NCBI RefSeq assembly: GCF_000244975.1
Contig: NZ_CM001440.1
Span: 3,394,325 to 3,458,324 of the forward strand
Origin: Saccharomonospora cyanea NA-134
GTDB lineage: Bacteria > Actinomycetota > Actinomycetes > Mycobacteriales > Pseudonocardiaceae
Direction of reading: 5' to 3'
Length of the DNA stretch: 64,000 nt
Every line of letters starts with the position of its first letter. Positions within the stretch are counted from its first letter, which is position 1. A program made the translations under genes and the position numbers. Below are positions 27,501-37,927 of the stretch, in pieces. The notes under the pieces were generated by a model. The model had not been told where the DNA came from. It worked only from the letters and a program-made list of their open reading frames with translations, and searched no databases.

Positions 27501-28532
27501 ATGTCCGTCCAGACACTCGAACGTGAGGCTCGCGGGATCCGCCAGCGCAGCATTCCCGCACCCGCCGCCGACGACGTTGTGCCTGTGCCCGTCGAGGAAC
27601 AGCCCGACCTCGACGCCCAGGGACCTGCCGCCGACCTGGTGCGTGTGTACCTCAACGGCATCGGCAAGACCGCTCTGCTGACCGCCGAGGAGGAGGTCGA
27701 CCTCGCCAAGCGCATCGAGGCGGGTGTGTTCGCCCAGCACGTGCTCGACACCTCCGGCGACCTCTCCGCTGAACGCAGGGGCGAGCTGGCGGCCATCGTG
27801 CGCGACGGTGAGCGCGCCAAGAACCACCTCCTGCAGGCGAACCTGCGTCTGGTGGTGTCGCTCGCGAAGCGGTACACCGGGCGGGGGATGCCGCTGCTCG
27901 ACCTCATCCAGGAGGGCAACCTCGGGCTGATCCGCGCGGTCGAGAAGTTCGACTACGCCAAGGGTTTCAAGTTCTCCACGTACGCGACGTGGTGGATCCG
28001 GCAGGCCATCACGCGCGGCATGGCCGACCAGGGCCGCACCATCCGGCTCCCCGTGCACCTCGTGGAGCAGGTGAACAAGCTGGCGCGCATCAAGCGCGAC
28101 CTTCACCAGCGGCTCGGCCGGGAGGCCACCAACGAGGAGCTGGCCGCCGAGTCCGGGATCGCGGAGACGAAGGTCGCGAGCCTGCTCGACCACGCGCGCG
28201 ATCCGGTGAGCCTCGACATGCCGGTCGGCACGGAGGAGGACGCCCCGCTGGGCGACTTCATCGAGGACTCCGAGGCCACCGACGCCGAGAGCACGGTCAT
28301 CTCGACCCTGTTGCAGGACGACCTCCGCCGGGTGCTGGCGACCCTCGACGATCGCGAACAGCAGGTGATCCGCCTGCGCTACGGCCTCGACGACGGCCAG
28401 CCCCGCACTCTCGACCAGATCGGCAAGCACTTCAGCCTGTCCCGCGAGCGGGTGCGGCAGATCGAGCGGGAGGTCATGGCCAAGCTGCGCCACGGCGAGC
28501 GGGCCGACCGGCTGCGCGCTTACGCGAGCTGA
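27501..28532 (+). CDS. sigB: Principal-like RNA polymerase sigma factor SigB
   Basis: 343 residues. It lacks the long Lys-rich region 1.1 of SigA but has regions 1.2-4.2 almost identical to it: [36 protein letters not shown], and region 4.2 [20 protein letters not shown]. SigB of actinobacteria is a non-essential SigA paralogue used in stress and stationary phase. The leader carries an ECF-type promoter. In mycobacteria sigB lies about 3 kb from sigA and is followed by ideR; here the interval is about 14 kb and ideR is absent. Confidence 0.93.
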   Translation: MSVQTLEREARGIRQRSIPAPAADDVVPVPVEEQPDLDAQGPAADLVRVYLNGIGKTALLTAEEEVDLAKRIEAGVFAQHVLDTSGDLSAERRGELAAIVRDGERAKNHLLQANLRLVVSLAKRYTGRGMPLLDLIQEGNLGLIRAVEKFDYAKGFKFSTYATWWIRQAITRGMADQGRTIRLPVHLVEQVNKLARIKRDLHQRLGREATNEELAAESGIAETKVASLLDHARDPVSLDMPVGTEEDAPLGDFIEDSEATDAESTVISTLLQDDLRRVLATLDDREQQVIRLRYGLDDGQPRTLDQIGKHFSLSRERVRQIEREVMAKLRHGERADRLRAYAS

Positions 28533-28610
28533 CCACACCGCCACAGCGGGTCACCACAACGAACGACACATCACCCGGACGTCGCGTTGACTCGCGCCCC
28601 GGGTTCACGA

Positions 28611-28652
28611 GACGGTCGAGAACGCGCTCACGAGGGCGCGTTCTCGACCGTC
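28611..28652 (+). terminator. sigB terminator hairpin
   Basis: A perfect 17-bp stem (28611-28627 with 28636-28652) around an eight-base loop, about 80 bases after the sigB stop. No T-run follows. Confidence 0.8.
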
Positions 28653-28773
28653 GTCGTTCGCGGCACGGGCGCGGCCATGTTTCGCCGTGTCACTGCGGGG
28701 TGATGGACCTCGCGATCGGCTCGCCGGTCGCCTGCCCCGGAAGGTCGGGTCCGTCGGGGTGGGCCCGGCCTTC

Positions 28774-28935
28774 CGACCCGCGGTAGCGGGTGATCGAGCA
28801 CCGACCCGCGGTAGCGGGTGATCGAGCACCGACCCGCGGTAGCGGGTGATCGAGCACCGACCCGCGGTAGCGGGTGATCGAGCACCGACCCGCGGTAGCG
28901 GGTGATCGAGCACCGACCCGCGGTAGCGGGTGATC
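28774..28935. repeat. 28-bp tandem repeat array with internal hairpins, six copies
   Basis: Repeat units begin at 28774, 28802, 28830, 28858, 28886 and 28914. The first five are identical 28-mers and the sixth is cut after 22 bases. Each contains the inverted repeat ACCCGC-GGTA-GCGGGT followed by GATCGAGCAC. There are no unique spacers, so it is not CRISPR, and 28 is not a multiple of three, so it is not protein-coding. It lies 90 bases before the fumarase start. Confidence 0.9.
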
Positions 28936-29024
28936 TGCATCGCGCGGCGGCGTGGGCTCCTGATCAGGGCTCCGGCCGCGCGATACGGTCTAACCCCCTG
29001 ACCACGCGCAACGGAGCCCGAGCT

Positions 29025-30731
<1,707 letters not shown>

Positions 30732-30740
30732 CGCACCCGC

Positions 30741-30784
30741 CACGGGCCGACGCCGTGGAGACGATCTCCTGGCGTCGGCCCGTG
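30741..30784. terminator. Fumarase terminator hairpin
   Basis: CACGGGCCGACGCC (30741-30754) pairs perfectly with GGCGTCGGCCCGTG (30771-30784), giving a 14-bp stem and 16-base loop, nine bases after the fumarase stop. It may also end the convergent lipoprotein transcript, whose stop is at 30790. Confidence 0.8.
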
Positions 30785-30789
30785 CGGCG

Positions 30790-31254
30790 TCAGTGCGTGG
30801 TGCGCTTGTGATCGAGCACGACCACGCGCTTGCCGAGGGGTTCGTCGAGTTCCACGGTGAGCGGCGGGTATCGCATGTCCATGGTGCACATCGTGTTCTT
30901 GTCGGCCGGTTTGGACTCGACCAGCGTCACCTCGACCCGCTCGGCGCTCTGCTCGGCCACCGTCGCACTGGCCTTCGTGCACCCGCCCTCCTGGGCGACG
31001 ATCGTCAACGTGCGCCCTTCCTCGGACACGGCGACGTCGACAGGGTATCCCTCCGGCAACGCACTCGCGTCGATGCGTCCCATCGGGACAGGTCCGTCGT
31101 TGGGCACCTCCTCCGGGGCGCGGGAAAGCTCCTGCGACGCGGGCGGCCCTCCCCCGGCCTCCCCGGACCCGTTGCCCGTCGTGGCCGTCTGTTCTCCACA
31201 CGCCGTCACGGTCAGCAACGCTGCCGCGGCGATGATCCCTCGAATCCACCTCAT
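30790..31254 (-). CDS. Putative lipoprotein
   Basis: 154 residues: signal peptide with lipobox LLTVTAC (Cys19), a Gly/Ser/Pro-rich linker, then a small domain with two further cysteines (EGGCTKASA; NTMCTMDMRYPPLTVEL) likely to form a disulfide outside the cell. No named family recognised. Divergent from the APC permease gene with 41 bases between starts. Confidence 0.75.
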   Translation of the reverse strand: MRWIRGIIAAAALLTVTACGEQTATTGNGSGEAGGGPPASQELSRAPEEVPNDGPVPMGRIDASALPEGYPVDVAVSEEGRTLTIVAQEGGCTKASATVAEQSAERVEVTLVESKPADKNTMCTMDMRYPPLTVELDEPLGKRVVVLDHKRTTH

Positions 31255-31282
31255 GTCCGACTGGACGTAACGCGGCCGGGGT

Positions 31283-31288
31283 TAGGTT
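31283..31288 (+). promoter_or_regulatory. Leaderless -10 element of APC permease gene
   Basis: TAGGTT ends seven bases before ATG 31296. No ribosome-binding site is present in the gap, consistent with a leaderless transcript. Confidence 0.55.
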
Positions 31289-31295
31289 GCATCCC

Positions 31296-32546
31296 ATGTC
31301 CTCCCGTCCTCGGTTGAAACGGACCCTCGGCACCCGCGACGCCGTGGTCGTCGGACTGGGTTCGATGATCGGGGCGGGAGTGTTCACGGCTCTCGCCCCG
31401 GCCGCCCGCGCCGCGGGCTCCGGCGTGCTGCTCGCCCTCGCGATCGCGGCGCTCGTGGCGTACTGCAACGCGACGGCCTCGGCACGGCTCGCCGCCCGCT
31501 ACCCGGACTCGGGTGGTACGTACGTGTACGGGAGGGAGCGGCTGGGGCCGTTCTGGGGTTACCTCGCGGGCTGGGGATTCGTCGTCGGCAAGACCGCGAG
31601 CTGCGCGGCGATGGCGCTCACCGTGGTCACCTACGCCGCCCCCGGGCTCGACCAGCCGTGGCGGAGCCTGGTCACGGCGGGGGTCGTGGTGGTTCTGACG
31701 GCGTTGAACTACGCGGGCGTGCGGAGATCGGCTCTCGCCACCCGCGTGCTGGTGGCCTTCAGTCTCGCGGTGCTGGCGCTCGTGGTGCTCGCGGTGGCCG
31801 TGGGCGGTGACGCCGACGCCACGCGCCTCGCGCCGACGACCGGGTTCGATCCGCTGGGCGTCGTGGAGGCGGCGGGGTTGCTGTTCTTCGCGTTCGCGGG
31901 GTACGCGCGCATCGCCACGCTGGGCGAGGAGGTACGGGAGCCGCAGCGGACCATCCCGAGGGCCGTCCGTACGGCGCTGGGCGTCGTGCTCGTGGTCTAC
32001 CTGCTCGTCACGGTGGCGACGCTGGCCCAGCTCTCAGCGGCGACGCTGGCCGCGCAACCCGACCCGCTCGCCCACGCCGTGGAGACGACGTCGTGGGCGG
32101 CGCTCGGCCCCGTGGTGCGGATCGGCGCGGTGGTCGCGGCGTGCGGGTCGTTGCTCGCGCTGCTGCTGGGTGTCTCCCGCACCGTGCTCGCGATGAGTCG
32201 GGACGGTCACCTGCCGGGCGGCCTCGCCGCCGTGCACCCCCGGCGCGGCATCCCCCACCACGCCGAGCTCGCCGTGGGCGCGGTGGTGGCCGCGCTCGCC
32301 GCGACGGCGGACCTGCGCGGGGTCATCGGGTTCTCGTCGTTCGCGGTACTGGTCTACTACGCCGTCGCCAACGCGAGCGCGTGGACGCTGGGAGCCGGGC
32401 GGCTCCTGCCCGCCGTCGGGCTCGCCGGGTGCACCGTGCTGGCGTTCGGTCTGCCGTGGACCTCCGTCGTGACCGGCACGGCGGTGCTGGCACTGGGGGC
32501 CCTGGTGTACGGCGTGCGGACGGCGTTGCCCCGCAGGCGGCGGTGA
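31296..32546 (+). CDS. APC-superfamily amino acid permease
   Basis: 416 residues, about twelve transmembrane helices. The first helix has the APC signature GLGSMIGAGVFTALAP; FFAFAGYARIATLGEEV matches the helix-6 substrate region of cationic or neutral amino acid transporters (YhdG-like). ATG 31296 lies behind a leaderless -10. Unrelated in sequence to the long-tailed permease at 559-2607. Substrate not predictable from sequence. Confidence 0.9.
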   Translation: MSSRPRLKRTLGTRDAVVVGLGSMIGAGVFTALAPAARAAGSGVLLALAIAALVAYCNATASARLAARYPDSGGTYVYGRERLGPFWGYLAGWGFVVGKTASCAAMALTVVTYAAPGLDQPWRSLVTAGVVVVLTALNYAGVRRSALATRVLVAFSLAVLALVVLAVAVGGDADATRLAPTTGFDPLGVVEAAGLLFFAFAGYARIATLGEEVREPQRTIPRAVRTALGVVLVVYLLVTVATLAQLSAATLAAQPDPLAHAVETTSWAALGPVVRIGAVVAACGSLLALLLGVSRTVLAMSRDGHLPGGLAAVHPRRGIPHHAELAVGAVVAALAATADLRGVIGFSSFAVLVYYAVANASAWTLGAGRLLPAVGLAGCTVLAFGLPWTSVVTGTAVLALGALVYGVRTALPRRRR

Positions 32547-32555
32547 CCGGCGGAC

Positions 32556-33269
32556 TCAGTCGTACTCGCGCTGCGGCCACCGCGGTTTCGCAGGTGGAGC
32601 GTCGGCCATACCGGGAATGCCGGAGATGTCGAGGTTCGGCGGACTGAGGCGGTTCGCGTGCAGCGGCGGCGCGGGGGCGAGCCGAATGTTGCCGTCACTC
32701 GTGACGCTCGTGGGCGAGGAGTCCGAGGGGGCGGCGGCGGACCGCGGAGCGGGTACCGGGCGCGAAGTGGTGGGCAGGCGCTCGTGAACCCCCGGGTTCT
32801 GCGCCGGGATGGCCGGTGGCGTGTGCGCGGTGAGAGCCCGGGGAACTCCAGCGTTTCCGAACGCGCCACCCGGCTGCTGCGACGCCTGTGACAACGACGG
32901 CGGCTGCGGTGGCTGCGGTGGCTGCGGGCCGCCCACGGCGGGCATGCCGGGCGCCGAGGCGTGGGGGTCGCGGCGTCGCGCCGCGTCCGTCGCCCGCATC
33001 ACCGGGTACGGGGAGAGCGGATCGGCCACCACGGGCCGACGCCGCCTCCGGGCCAGGCCCACCAGGCCGAGCAGCCCGGTGAGGCCCAGCAGTCCCCAGG
33101 GCGGTTCGTCGCCGGCTTCCCCGCGCTGCTGGGCATCCGGCGTCTGGGCTGCTGTCTGGGCTGCTGTCGCGGCGGACGGGGCGGTTTCGGCATGTGCCAC
33201 GGGTGTCCCCATGAGCGGCACGAGCACACACGCCACCGCCACCATCCTGCCAACGGTCACTTTGCGCAA
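32556..33269 (-). CDS. Secreted/anchored protein with a WG-x2-GL membrane motif
   Basis: 237 residues. TTG 33269 preceded by GGAGGAG at four-base spacing gives a canonical signal peptide (MRKVTVGRMVAVACVLVPLM, cleavage after AHA). A Gln/Ala-rich linker, then WGLLGLTGLLGLVGLARRRRR (described here as Trp-Gly, a Leu/Gly helix and five Arg) follow. The helix resembles WGxxGxxG-type and CTERM sorting tails, but here it is followed by about 140 Pro-rich residues. Function unknown; probably cell-envelope. It converges with the permease gene, nine bases apart. Confidence 0.7.
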   Translation of the reverse strand: MRKVTVGRMVAVACVLVPLMGTPVAHAETAPSAATAAQTAAQTPDAQQRGEAGDEPPWGLLGLTGLLGLVGLARRRRRPVVADPLSPYPVMRATDAARRRDPHASAPGMPAVGGPQPPQPPQPPSLSQASQQPGGAFGNAGVPRALTAHTPPAIPAQNPGVHERLPTTSRPVPAPRSAAAPSDSSPTSVTSDGNIRLAPAPPLHANRLSPPNLDISGIPGMADAPPAKPRWPQREYD

Positions 33270-33392
33270 AGCTCTCCTCCACGTGCGGTCACGACACGTG
33301 CTACCCACATCTCTCCTGCTCCACCTCGCCACCACCCGACCGTGCTGAGGCTGTGACCGCATCAGGTAGTGGCCGGGCTCGTGCGTGAGCGG

Positions 33393-34400
33393 TCAGTACG
33401 GTGCCGCGGCCTCGGCGAACTCCGGGTTCAGGGTGTCGTCGTCACGCGGGTAGGAGATCCGGGCGGGATCACCGTCGGAGGTGTAGAGCGACCCGGGGTC
33501 GGCCGCCAGCTCGTCCAGCCAGGCCGTCGAACCGAACTCCGCCCCCTCACCGTCCGGCCCCTGCGACCGGATACGGGGCACGGCCGCCGCGTCGAACTCC
33601 ACCGAAAACGGCGACGGGGCGGGATTGGCTCCCACCAACAGCACCGCCCGGTAGTCGTAGCCGTCACCGCGCAGGGCGAGTTCGCCCGGCTCGGGGCGCG
33701 CCCCGAACGGCAGAGCGAGCGTGGTGGGCGCGTAACCCGGCACGGCCTCGCGGATCGACTCGTCGCCGTCGGCGATGGCCTGCTGCGCAGCCCGGGGCGA
33801 CGAGGTGCCGAGGTCGGCGTGGCCGAAGGTGTGGTTGCCCACCTCGAACCCGTTGTCCACCAGCCAGCGCAACGCCCGCCGCCCGGCCTCTCCACCGCCG
33901 AAGGGCTCCTCGTTCACGTACACGCTCGCCGTGGGACGGAAACCCGGATTGTCCCGCGCGACGTCCAGCAGCGTCCCGATCGCCGTGTCGGGTGCGACGC
34001 GGGAGCCGTCCATCCGGATCGTGCTCGGATCACCGTCGTCGAACGTCAGCACGACCGGGTGGGTACCCGCGGGCAGGTCGAGTCGTCCCGTGGCCAGCTC
34101 GGCCGTCGTGACGGGCACGTAGCCGGAGTCGGCGAGGCGCTGCAGTTCCGCCCGGAAGTCCTCGGGCGTCCTGTCGTACACCGACGCGGGCTCCGGCACG
34201 ATCCGGTGGTACATGAGCACGGGCACCACACCGAGCTCGTTGGCACCGACCTCCTCGGGGTCCGGCAGTGGCGTGCTGGGGTCCGTGGGGACGTTCGCGC
34301 CGGTGGTCTCGTGCGGACTCGCCTCGGGCGCGACGGTGTGCGTGCAGCCCGCGACCAGCGATGCCGCCGCGGCCAGGAACAGGATTCGTCGAAGGGCCAT
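33393..34400 (-). CDS. Polysaccharide deacetylase lipoprotein (NodB domain)
   Basis: 335 residues from ATG 34400. The lipoprotein signal ends in LVAGC (Cys19). The NodB domain has motif 1 TFDDGD (119-124), with catalytic base and metal Asp, and motif 2 HTFGH (His190 and His194 bind metal). Such enzymes remove N-acetyl groups from peptidoglycan or other polysaccharides at the cell surface. The frame is open 126 bases further upstream without a signal sequence, so the later start is chosen. Divergent from a glycoside hydrolase gene. Confidence 0.9.
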   Translation of the reverse strand: MALRRILFLAAAASLVAGCTHTVAPEASPHETTGANVPTDPSTPLPDPEEVGANELGVVPVLMYHRIVPEPASVYDRTPEDFRAELQRLADSGYVPVTTAELATGRLDLPAGTHPVVLTFDDGDPSTIRMDGSRVAPDTAIGTLLDVARDNPGFRPTASVYVNEEPFGGGEAGRRALRWLVDNGFEVGNHTFGHADLGTSSPRAAQQAIADGDESIREAVPGYAPTTLALPFGARPEPGELALRGDGYDYRAVLLVGANPAPSPFSVEFDAAAVPRIRSQGPDGEGAEFGSTAWLDELAADPGSLYTSDGDPARISYPRDDDTLNPEFAEAAAPY

Positions 34401-34543
34401 GACCGGCAACGTAGGCCGAGCCGCACCCGACCGCGTGCCGCGCTCACTCGACCAGGCACTCCTGCCCCGGCCGACGTCCGCAACGGACACACCGTGGGTA
34501 GACCTGCGCTGACCGACCCACGGCAACGGGAGGGAGGCCGACG

Positions 34544-36106
34544 ATGCCGAGGTTTCGATTGAGTCCTCGATGGACAGTCGCGCTCGTGTCGGTGCCGGCG
34601 GTCGCCGCCGCCGTGCTCGTTCCTTCGAGCATCCCGGACCGGGCTGACGCGACCGTCACAGGCCTGCCGGACCACCCGGTGCGGCCGAACGTCCTGGAGG
34701 GGGTACGCATCTCCTCCCCACACGGACTCCACGGCCTCGTCGCCATGTTGGACGGCGAACGGTTGCCGCTGTACCCCGACGGCAACGTGCTGCGCCCCGA
34801 GACCGTCATCCTCGACGAAGGAGTGCACCTGCTCGTCGTCTCGCCCCCGCCCGGAGTCTTCGGTGACGCCGATCCCGCTCGGATCACCTTCCGGGTCGAC
34901 AACACCCCACCCGAGCTGGACGTCCAGCCTCCCGAACCCGTGAAGCAGGGCACCGAGGGTGAGATCCGGGGCAGCGCGCCGGGAGCGGTGCTGGTGTCGG
35001 TCGACGGTGAGCAGACACGCCCCGGCCCTGACGGTTCCTTCGTCTTTCCCGTGCGGGCCGGGACGAGCGTCGTCACGGTCGTCGCCCGCGACGAAGCGGG
35101 CAACGAGGCCGTCAAGCGGGTGCCGATCGCGCTGCGTCACCCCGGTATGAAGGCCGTCCACCTCACGGCGAGCGCCTGGGCGAGCCCCACACTGCGCGAA
35201 CCCGTGCTGGAGATGGTGCGGGAAGGCCGCATCGACACCGTGCAGCTCGACATCAAGGACGAGAGCGGGCGGATCGGCTACGCGTCACAGGTTCCGCTGG
35301 CCCAGGAGATCGGCGCGAACGCCGGTCTCTACGACGCCAGGGAGGCCCTCGACCTGCTCCACGAGGAGGGAGTCCGCGTCGTCGGCAGACTCGTGGCGTT
35401 CCGCGACCCCGTGCTCGGCAGAGCGTCCTGGGAGGAGGGGTACTACGACCGGGTCATCCAGACCACCGACGGAAGCGCGTGGTCCGGAGGATACGGCGAC
35501 TACTCGTTCACCAACTTCGCCGCTCCGGAGGTCCGGGCCTACAACATCGCGCTGGCCGAGGAAGCCGCCGAACTCGGGTTCGACGACATCCTCTACGACT
35601 ACATCCGCAGGCCGGACGGTGACTCCTCGGCCATGGTGTTTCCCGGCCTGACGACCACACCCGAGGAGTCGATCGCGAGCTTCCTCGCCGAGTCCCGCGC
35701 AGCCGTTCGCAAGCACGGTGCGTTCCAGGGCGCGTCGGTGTTCGGGATCGCCGCCACCCGGCCCGAGCAGATCGCGCAGGACATCCCGGCGATGTCGGAG
35801 CACGTGGATTACGTGGCCCCGATGGTGTACCCGTCGCACTGGGGTCCCGGCGAGTACGGCGTGGAGGACCCGGAGAGCCAGCCGTACGACATCACGGCGC
35901 GCTCACTCATGGACTTCCAGGACCTGGCTCAGGAGAACGGGCGCACGGAGGTGATCCCGTGGCTCCAGGCGTTCAGCCTCGGCGTCGAGTACGGGCCCTA
36001 CGAGATCCGCGCGCAGATCGAGGCCGCCGAGGACGTCGGTATCGACTCGTTCCTGCTGTGGAACGCCGCCTGCCGGTACGACCCGAGGGCGTTGCCGCCC
36101 ACCTGA
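34544..36106 (+). CDS. Putative secreted glycoside hydrolase (DUF4015)
   Basis: 520 residues. A signal-anchor helix (about 10-30) precedes one or two Ig-like beta domains (about 45-200; FRVDNTPPELDVQPPEP, VVARDEAGNEAV). A TIM-barrel DUF4015 domain begins near HPGMKAVHLTAS, with VQLDIKDESGRIGY, ILYDYIRRPDG and VAPMVYPSHWGPGEYG. Aspartate/glutamate-rich strand ends are consistent with a GH13-related hydrolase acting on cell-wall or exopolysaccharide. ATG 34544 has GGGAGG upstream. Its neighbour on the other strand is a polysaccharide deacetylase. Confidence 0.88.
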   Translation: MPRFRLSPRWTVALVSVPAVAAAVLVPSSIPDRADATVTGLPDHPVRPNVLEGVRISSPHGLHGLVAMLDGERLPLYPDGNVLRPETVILDEGVHLLVVSPPPGVFGDADPARITFRVDNTPPELDVQPPEPVKQGTEGEIRGSAPGAVLVSVDGEQTRPGPDGSFVFPVRAGTSVVTVVARDEAGNEAVKRVPIALRHPGMKAVHLTASAWASPTLREPVLEMVREGRIDTVQLDIKDESGRIGYASQVPLAQEIGANAGLYDAREALDLLHEEGVRVVGRLVAFRDPVLGRASWEEGYYDRVIQTTDGSAWSGGYGDYSFTNFAAPEVRAYNIALAEEAAELGFDDILYDYIRRPDGDSSAMVFPGLTTTPEESIASFLAESRAAVRKHGAFQGASVFGIAATRPEQIAQDIPAMSEHVDYVAPMVYPSHWGPGEYGVEDPESQPYDITARSLMDFQDLAQENGRTEVIPWLQAFSLGVEYGPYEIRAQIEAAEDVGIDSFLLWNAACRYDPRALPPT

Positions 36107-36122
36107 CCGGCCGTCGCCCGGC

Positions 36123-36872
36123 TCAGCCACGCCCCACGAACGGCATCCCGGTGGCGGTGACGGTCAGTGAGAACACGTTGGCCTCCAGCGGGAGACCGGC
36201 CATGTACCGCACGGCGTCGGCGACGTGGGACACGTCGAAGCTGGGCTCCGGCCGGACACTGCCGTCGGCCTGCTTGGCACCCGCCCCGAACCCCGCCGTC
36301 ATCTCGGTGGCGGCGTTGCCGATGTCGATCTGCCCGCAGCCGATGTCGAACGCGCGGCAGTCGAGCAGGATCGACTTGGTCAGTCCGGTGACGGCGTGTT
36401 TCGTGGCGGAATAGGCGACGCTCTCCGGCCGTGGTGCCGACGCGGCGATCGACCCGTTGTTGACGATCCTCCCGCCGCGCGGGTTCTGCGCCTTCATCAC
36501 CCGCACGGCCGCCCGCGCACAGAGGAACATGCCGGTGAGGTTCACGTCGACGGTGCGGCGCCACTCCTCCACCGGCACCGTGTCGATGGCTCCGGAGGGA
36601 CCGAGGGTGCCTGCGTTGTTGAACAGCACGTCCACGCGGCCCCACTCACCCACGACGGCGTCGAACAGCGCGCTCACGGCGTCGGGGTCGGTGACGTCGG
36701 TGGGGACCACGAGGGCCGTGCCCTCCGTGCTGCCCGCGGCGGTCTCCTGTAACGCTTCCTTGCGCCGGCCCGCGAGCGCGACGCGGTAGCCGTCGCTCAG
36801 AAACGCCCGCGCCACCGCCCTGCCGATGCCGGAACCCGCTCCGGTCACCACCGCGACCCGCCCGTCGTTCAT
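36123..36872 (-). CDS. SDR-family oxidoreductase
   Basis: 249 residues, classical short-chain dehydrogenase. Cofactor motif TGAGSGIG (10-17), NNAG near 88, catalytic Ser in NNGSIAAS, and Y-x3-K as AYSATKHAV. Arg at the end of the second beta strand (AGRRKEA) favours NADP(H). Substrate unknown. It converges with the glycoside hydrolase gene and is divergent from the vapB-like gene. Confidence 0.92.
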   Translation of the reverse strand: MNDGRVAVVTGAGSGIGRAVARAFLSDGYRVALAGRRKEALQETAAGSTEGTALVVPTDVTDPDAVSALFDAVVGEWGRVDVLFNNAGTLGPSGAIDTVPVEEWRRTVDVNLTGMFLCARAAVRVMKAQNPRGGRIVNNGSIAASAPRPESVAYSATKHAVTGLTKSILLDCRAFDIGCGQIDIGNAATEMTAGFGAGAKQADGSVRPEPSFDVSHVADAVRYMAGLPLEANVFSLTVTATGMPFVGRG

Positions 36873-36945
36873 GCGCTCGTCCCTCCGCTCTCACACCGAC
36901 TGTGGTGCATCACAGCTTCGTCACTGACGATGCGATGACGCAACC

Positions 36946-37194
36946 GTGCGTACCACGGTGACCCAGGCCCCGGAGGTCGAAGCCGCGATCCGGCACATGA
37001 TGGAGGAGCGGGGCCTGTCGTTCAAGGAAGCCCTCAACAGCGCTGTCCGCGCGGGACTGAACCCCGGCCGCCCCGACTTCCACACACCGACTCGCTCGGT
37101 GGGCGAGCCCACGGTCCCACTCGATCGCGCGCTGGCGCTGGCGGGTGAGCTCGGGAACGCGGTGATCCGGCGAGAACTGAGCACCGGCCGGTGA
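36946..37194 (+). CDS. VapB-type antitoxin (ribbon-helix-helix)
   Basis: 82 residues from GTG 36946. The N-terminal pattern RTTVTQAPEVEAAIRHMM, followed by ERGLSFKEALNSAVRAGL, is the RHH fold of VapB antitoxins common in actinobacteria. A normal partner would be a PIN-domain VapC gene immediately downstream; only its decayed 3' end is found. The C-terminal part (after about residue 55) should bind the toxin. Confidence 0.8.
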   Translation: MRTTVTQAPEVEAAIRHMMEERGLSFKEALNSAVRAGLNPGRPDFHTPTRSVGEPTVPLDRALALAGELGNAVIRRELSTGR

Positions 37195-37311
37195 ACTCGC
37201 CAACGACACGCACCTCGCGGCCATCTCGCTGGAACACCGCGCCACGGTGGTCACCTTCGACCGGAACTTCAGCCGCTTCGCGGCGTGCGCGTCGAACTCC
37301 TGCCCGATTGA
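37193..37311 (+). pseudogene. Remnant of vapC toxin (PIN domain C-terminus)
   Basis: Directly after the antitoxin, the frame from 37193 reads ELANDTHLAAISLEHRATVV-TFDRNFSRF, the last two acidic motifs of a VapC PIN domain. Around 37279-37286 the frame shifts by one; in the other frame GVRVELLPD and a stop at 37309-37311 form the normal VapC end. The first two thirds of the toxin, including the first catalytic Asp, are missing. Hence a deletion plus a frameshift have inactivated it. Confidence 0.7.
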
Positions 37312-37321
37312 GGTGCCGAAC

Positions 37322-37927
37322 TCACACCGCCAACCCGACGGCGAACATGGCGGCCATCCCGGCGCTCATGACGGCCCGGCATCCGAACCTCGACGCCACG
37401 CCCTCCGGCAACGAGGCTCCGTCCCGCCGGGTTCGGACGACGCGGCGGACGGTCATCGCCGTGTCCACCGCGAAGTAGAGCACGCACGCGAGCGCCACGG
37501 CGGGCACCGCGAACTCGCCTTCCCCGCCCGTGACGTCCTCACCCACCATGATCGGCCACACGCTGTGCCCGGCATCACCGTGCGGTGCCGCCGCGAGCAT
37601 GTACACCATCGCGGCGGCGCTCACCGCGTGGTGGAGATCGCAACCGCGACACACTCTCCGCTCGGCCCGCTCCCGCGCAGCGGCGACGAGGAACCAGCAG
37701 GCCGTGACCACGAACAGGGCCTGCCAGCCCGCCACGGGCACGGGGAAGCCGACCGGCGACACCATCGCCGTCATCGCCACGGCCATGAGCAGTCCCGCGA
37801 GATCCGCCTGCCTGACCCCCGGCCCGAGCCGGGTGTAGTCGAGTCGCACCAGTCTCGACACGCACGGCCGCACCAGCAGTCCGAACACGGCGGTCGCGCC
37901 CCAGGCCACGGCCGTCGGAACGCCCAT
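37322..37927 (-). CDS. DUF5134 membrane protein
   Basis: 201 residues from ATG 37927, chosen because AGGAGG lies six bases upstream. About five transmembrane helices; the conserved VCRGCDLHHAVSAAAMVYM contains Cys-x2-Cys and His-His, probable metal ligands in or near the membrane. DUF5134 is actinobacterial, function unknown. Its stop is only ten bases from the decayed vapC end. Confidence 0.85.
   Translation of the reverse strand: MGVPTAVAWGATAVFGLLVRPCVSRLVRLDYTRLGPGVRQADLAGLLMAVAMTAMVSPVGFPVPVAGWQALFVVTACWFLVAAARERAERRVCRGCDLHHAVSAAAMVYMLAAAPHGDAGHSVWPIMVGEDVTGGEGEFAVPAVALACVLYFAVDTAMTVRRVVRTRRDGASLPEGVASRFGCRAVMSAGMAAMFAVGLAV

Larger units (their letters stand above)
28533..29024 (+). 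other. 492-base region between sigB and fumarase
   Basis: Contains the sigB terminator (28611-28652), the six-copy hairpin repeat array (28774-28935) and a weak fumarase promoter candidate, TACGGT at 28984-28989. Open frames across it exist on both strands only because the repeat lacks regular stops; none has coding character. Confidence 0.6.

Noticed and set aside
28774-28935. CRISPR array
   Set aside because: The 28-bp units are directly adjacent with no unique spacers, and no cas genes are nearby.
28605-28935. Repetitive protein encoded by the 28-bp array
   Set aside because: A 28-base period shifts the frame in each copy; open frames exist only because the unit lacks stops. No start with a ribosome-binding site.
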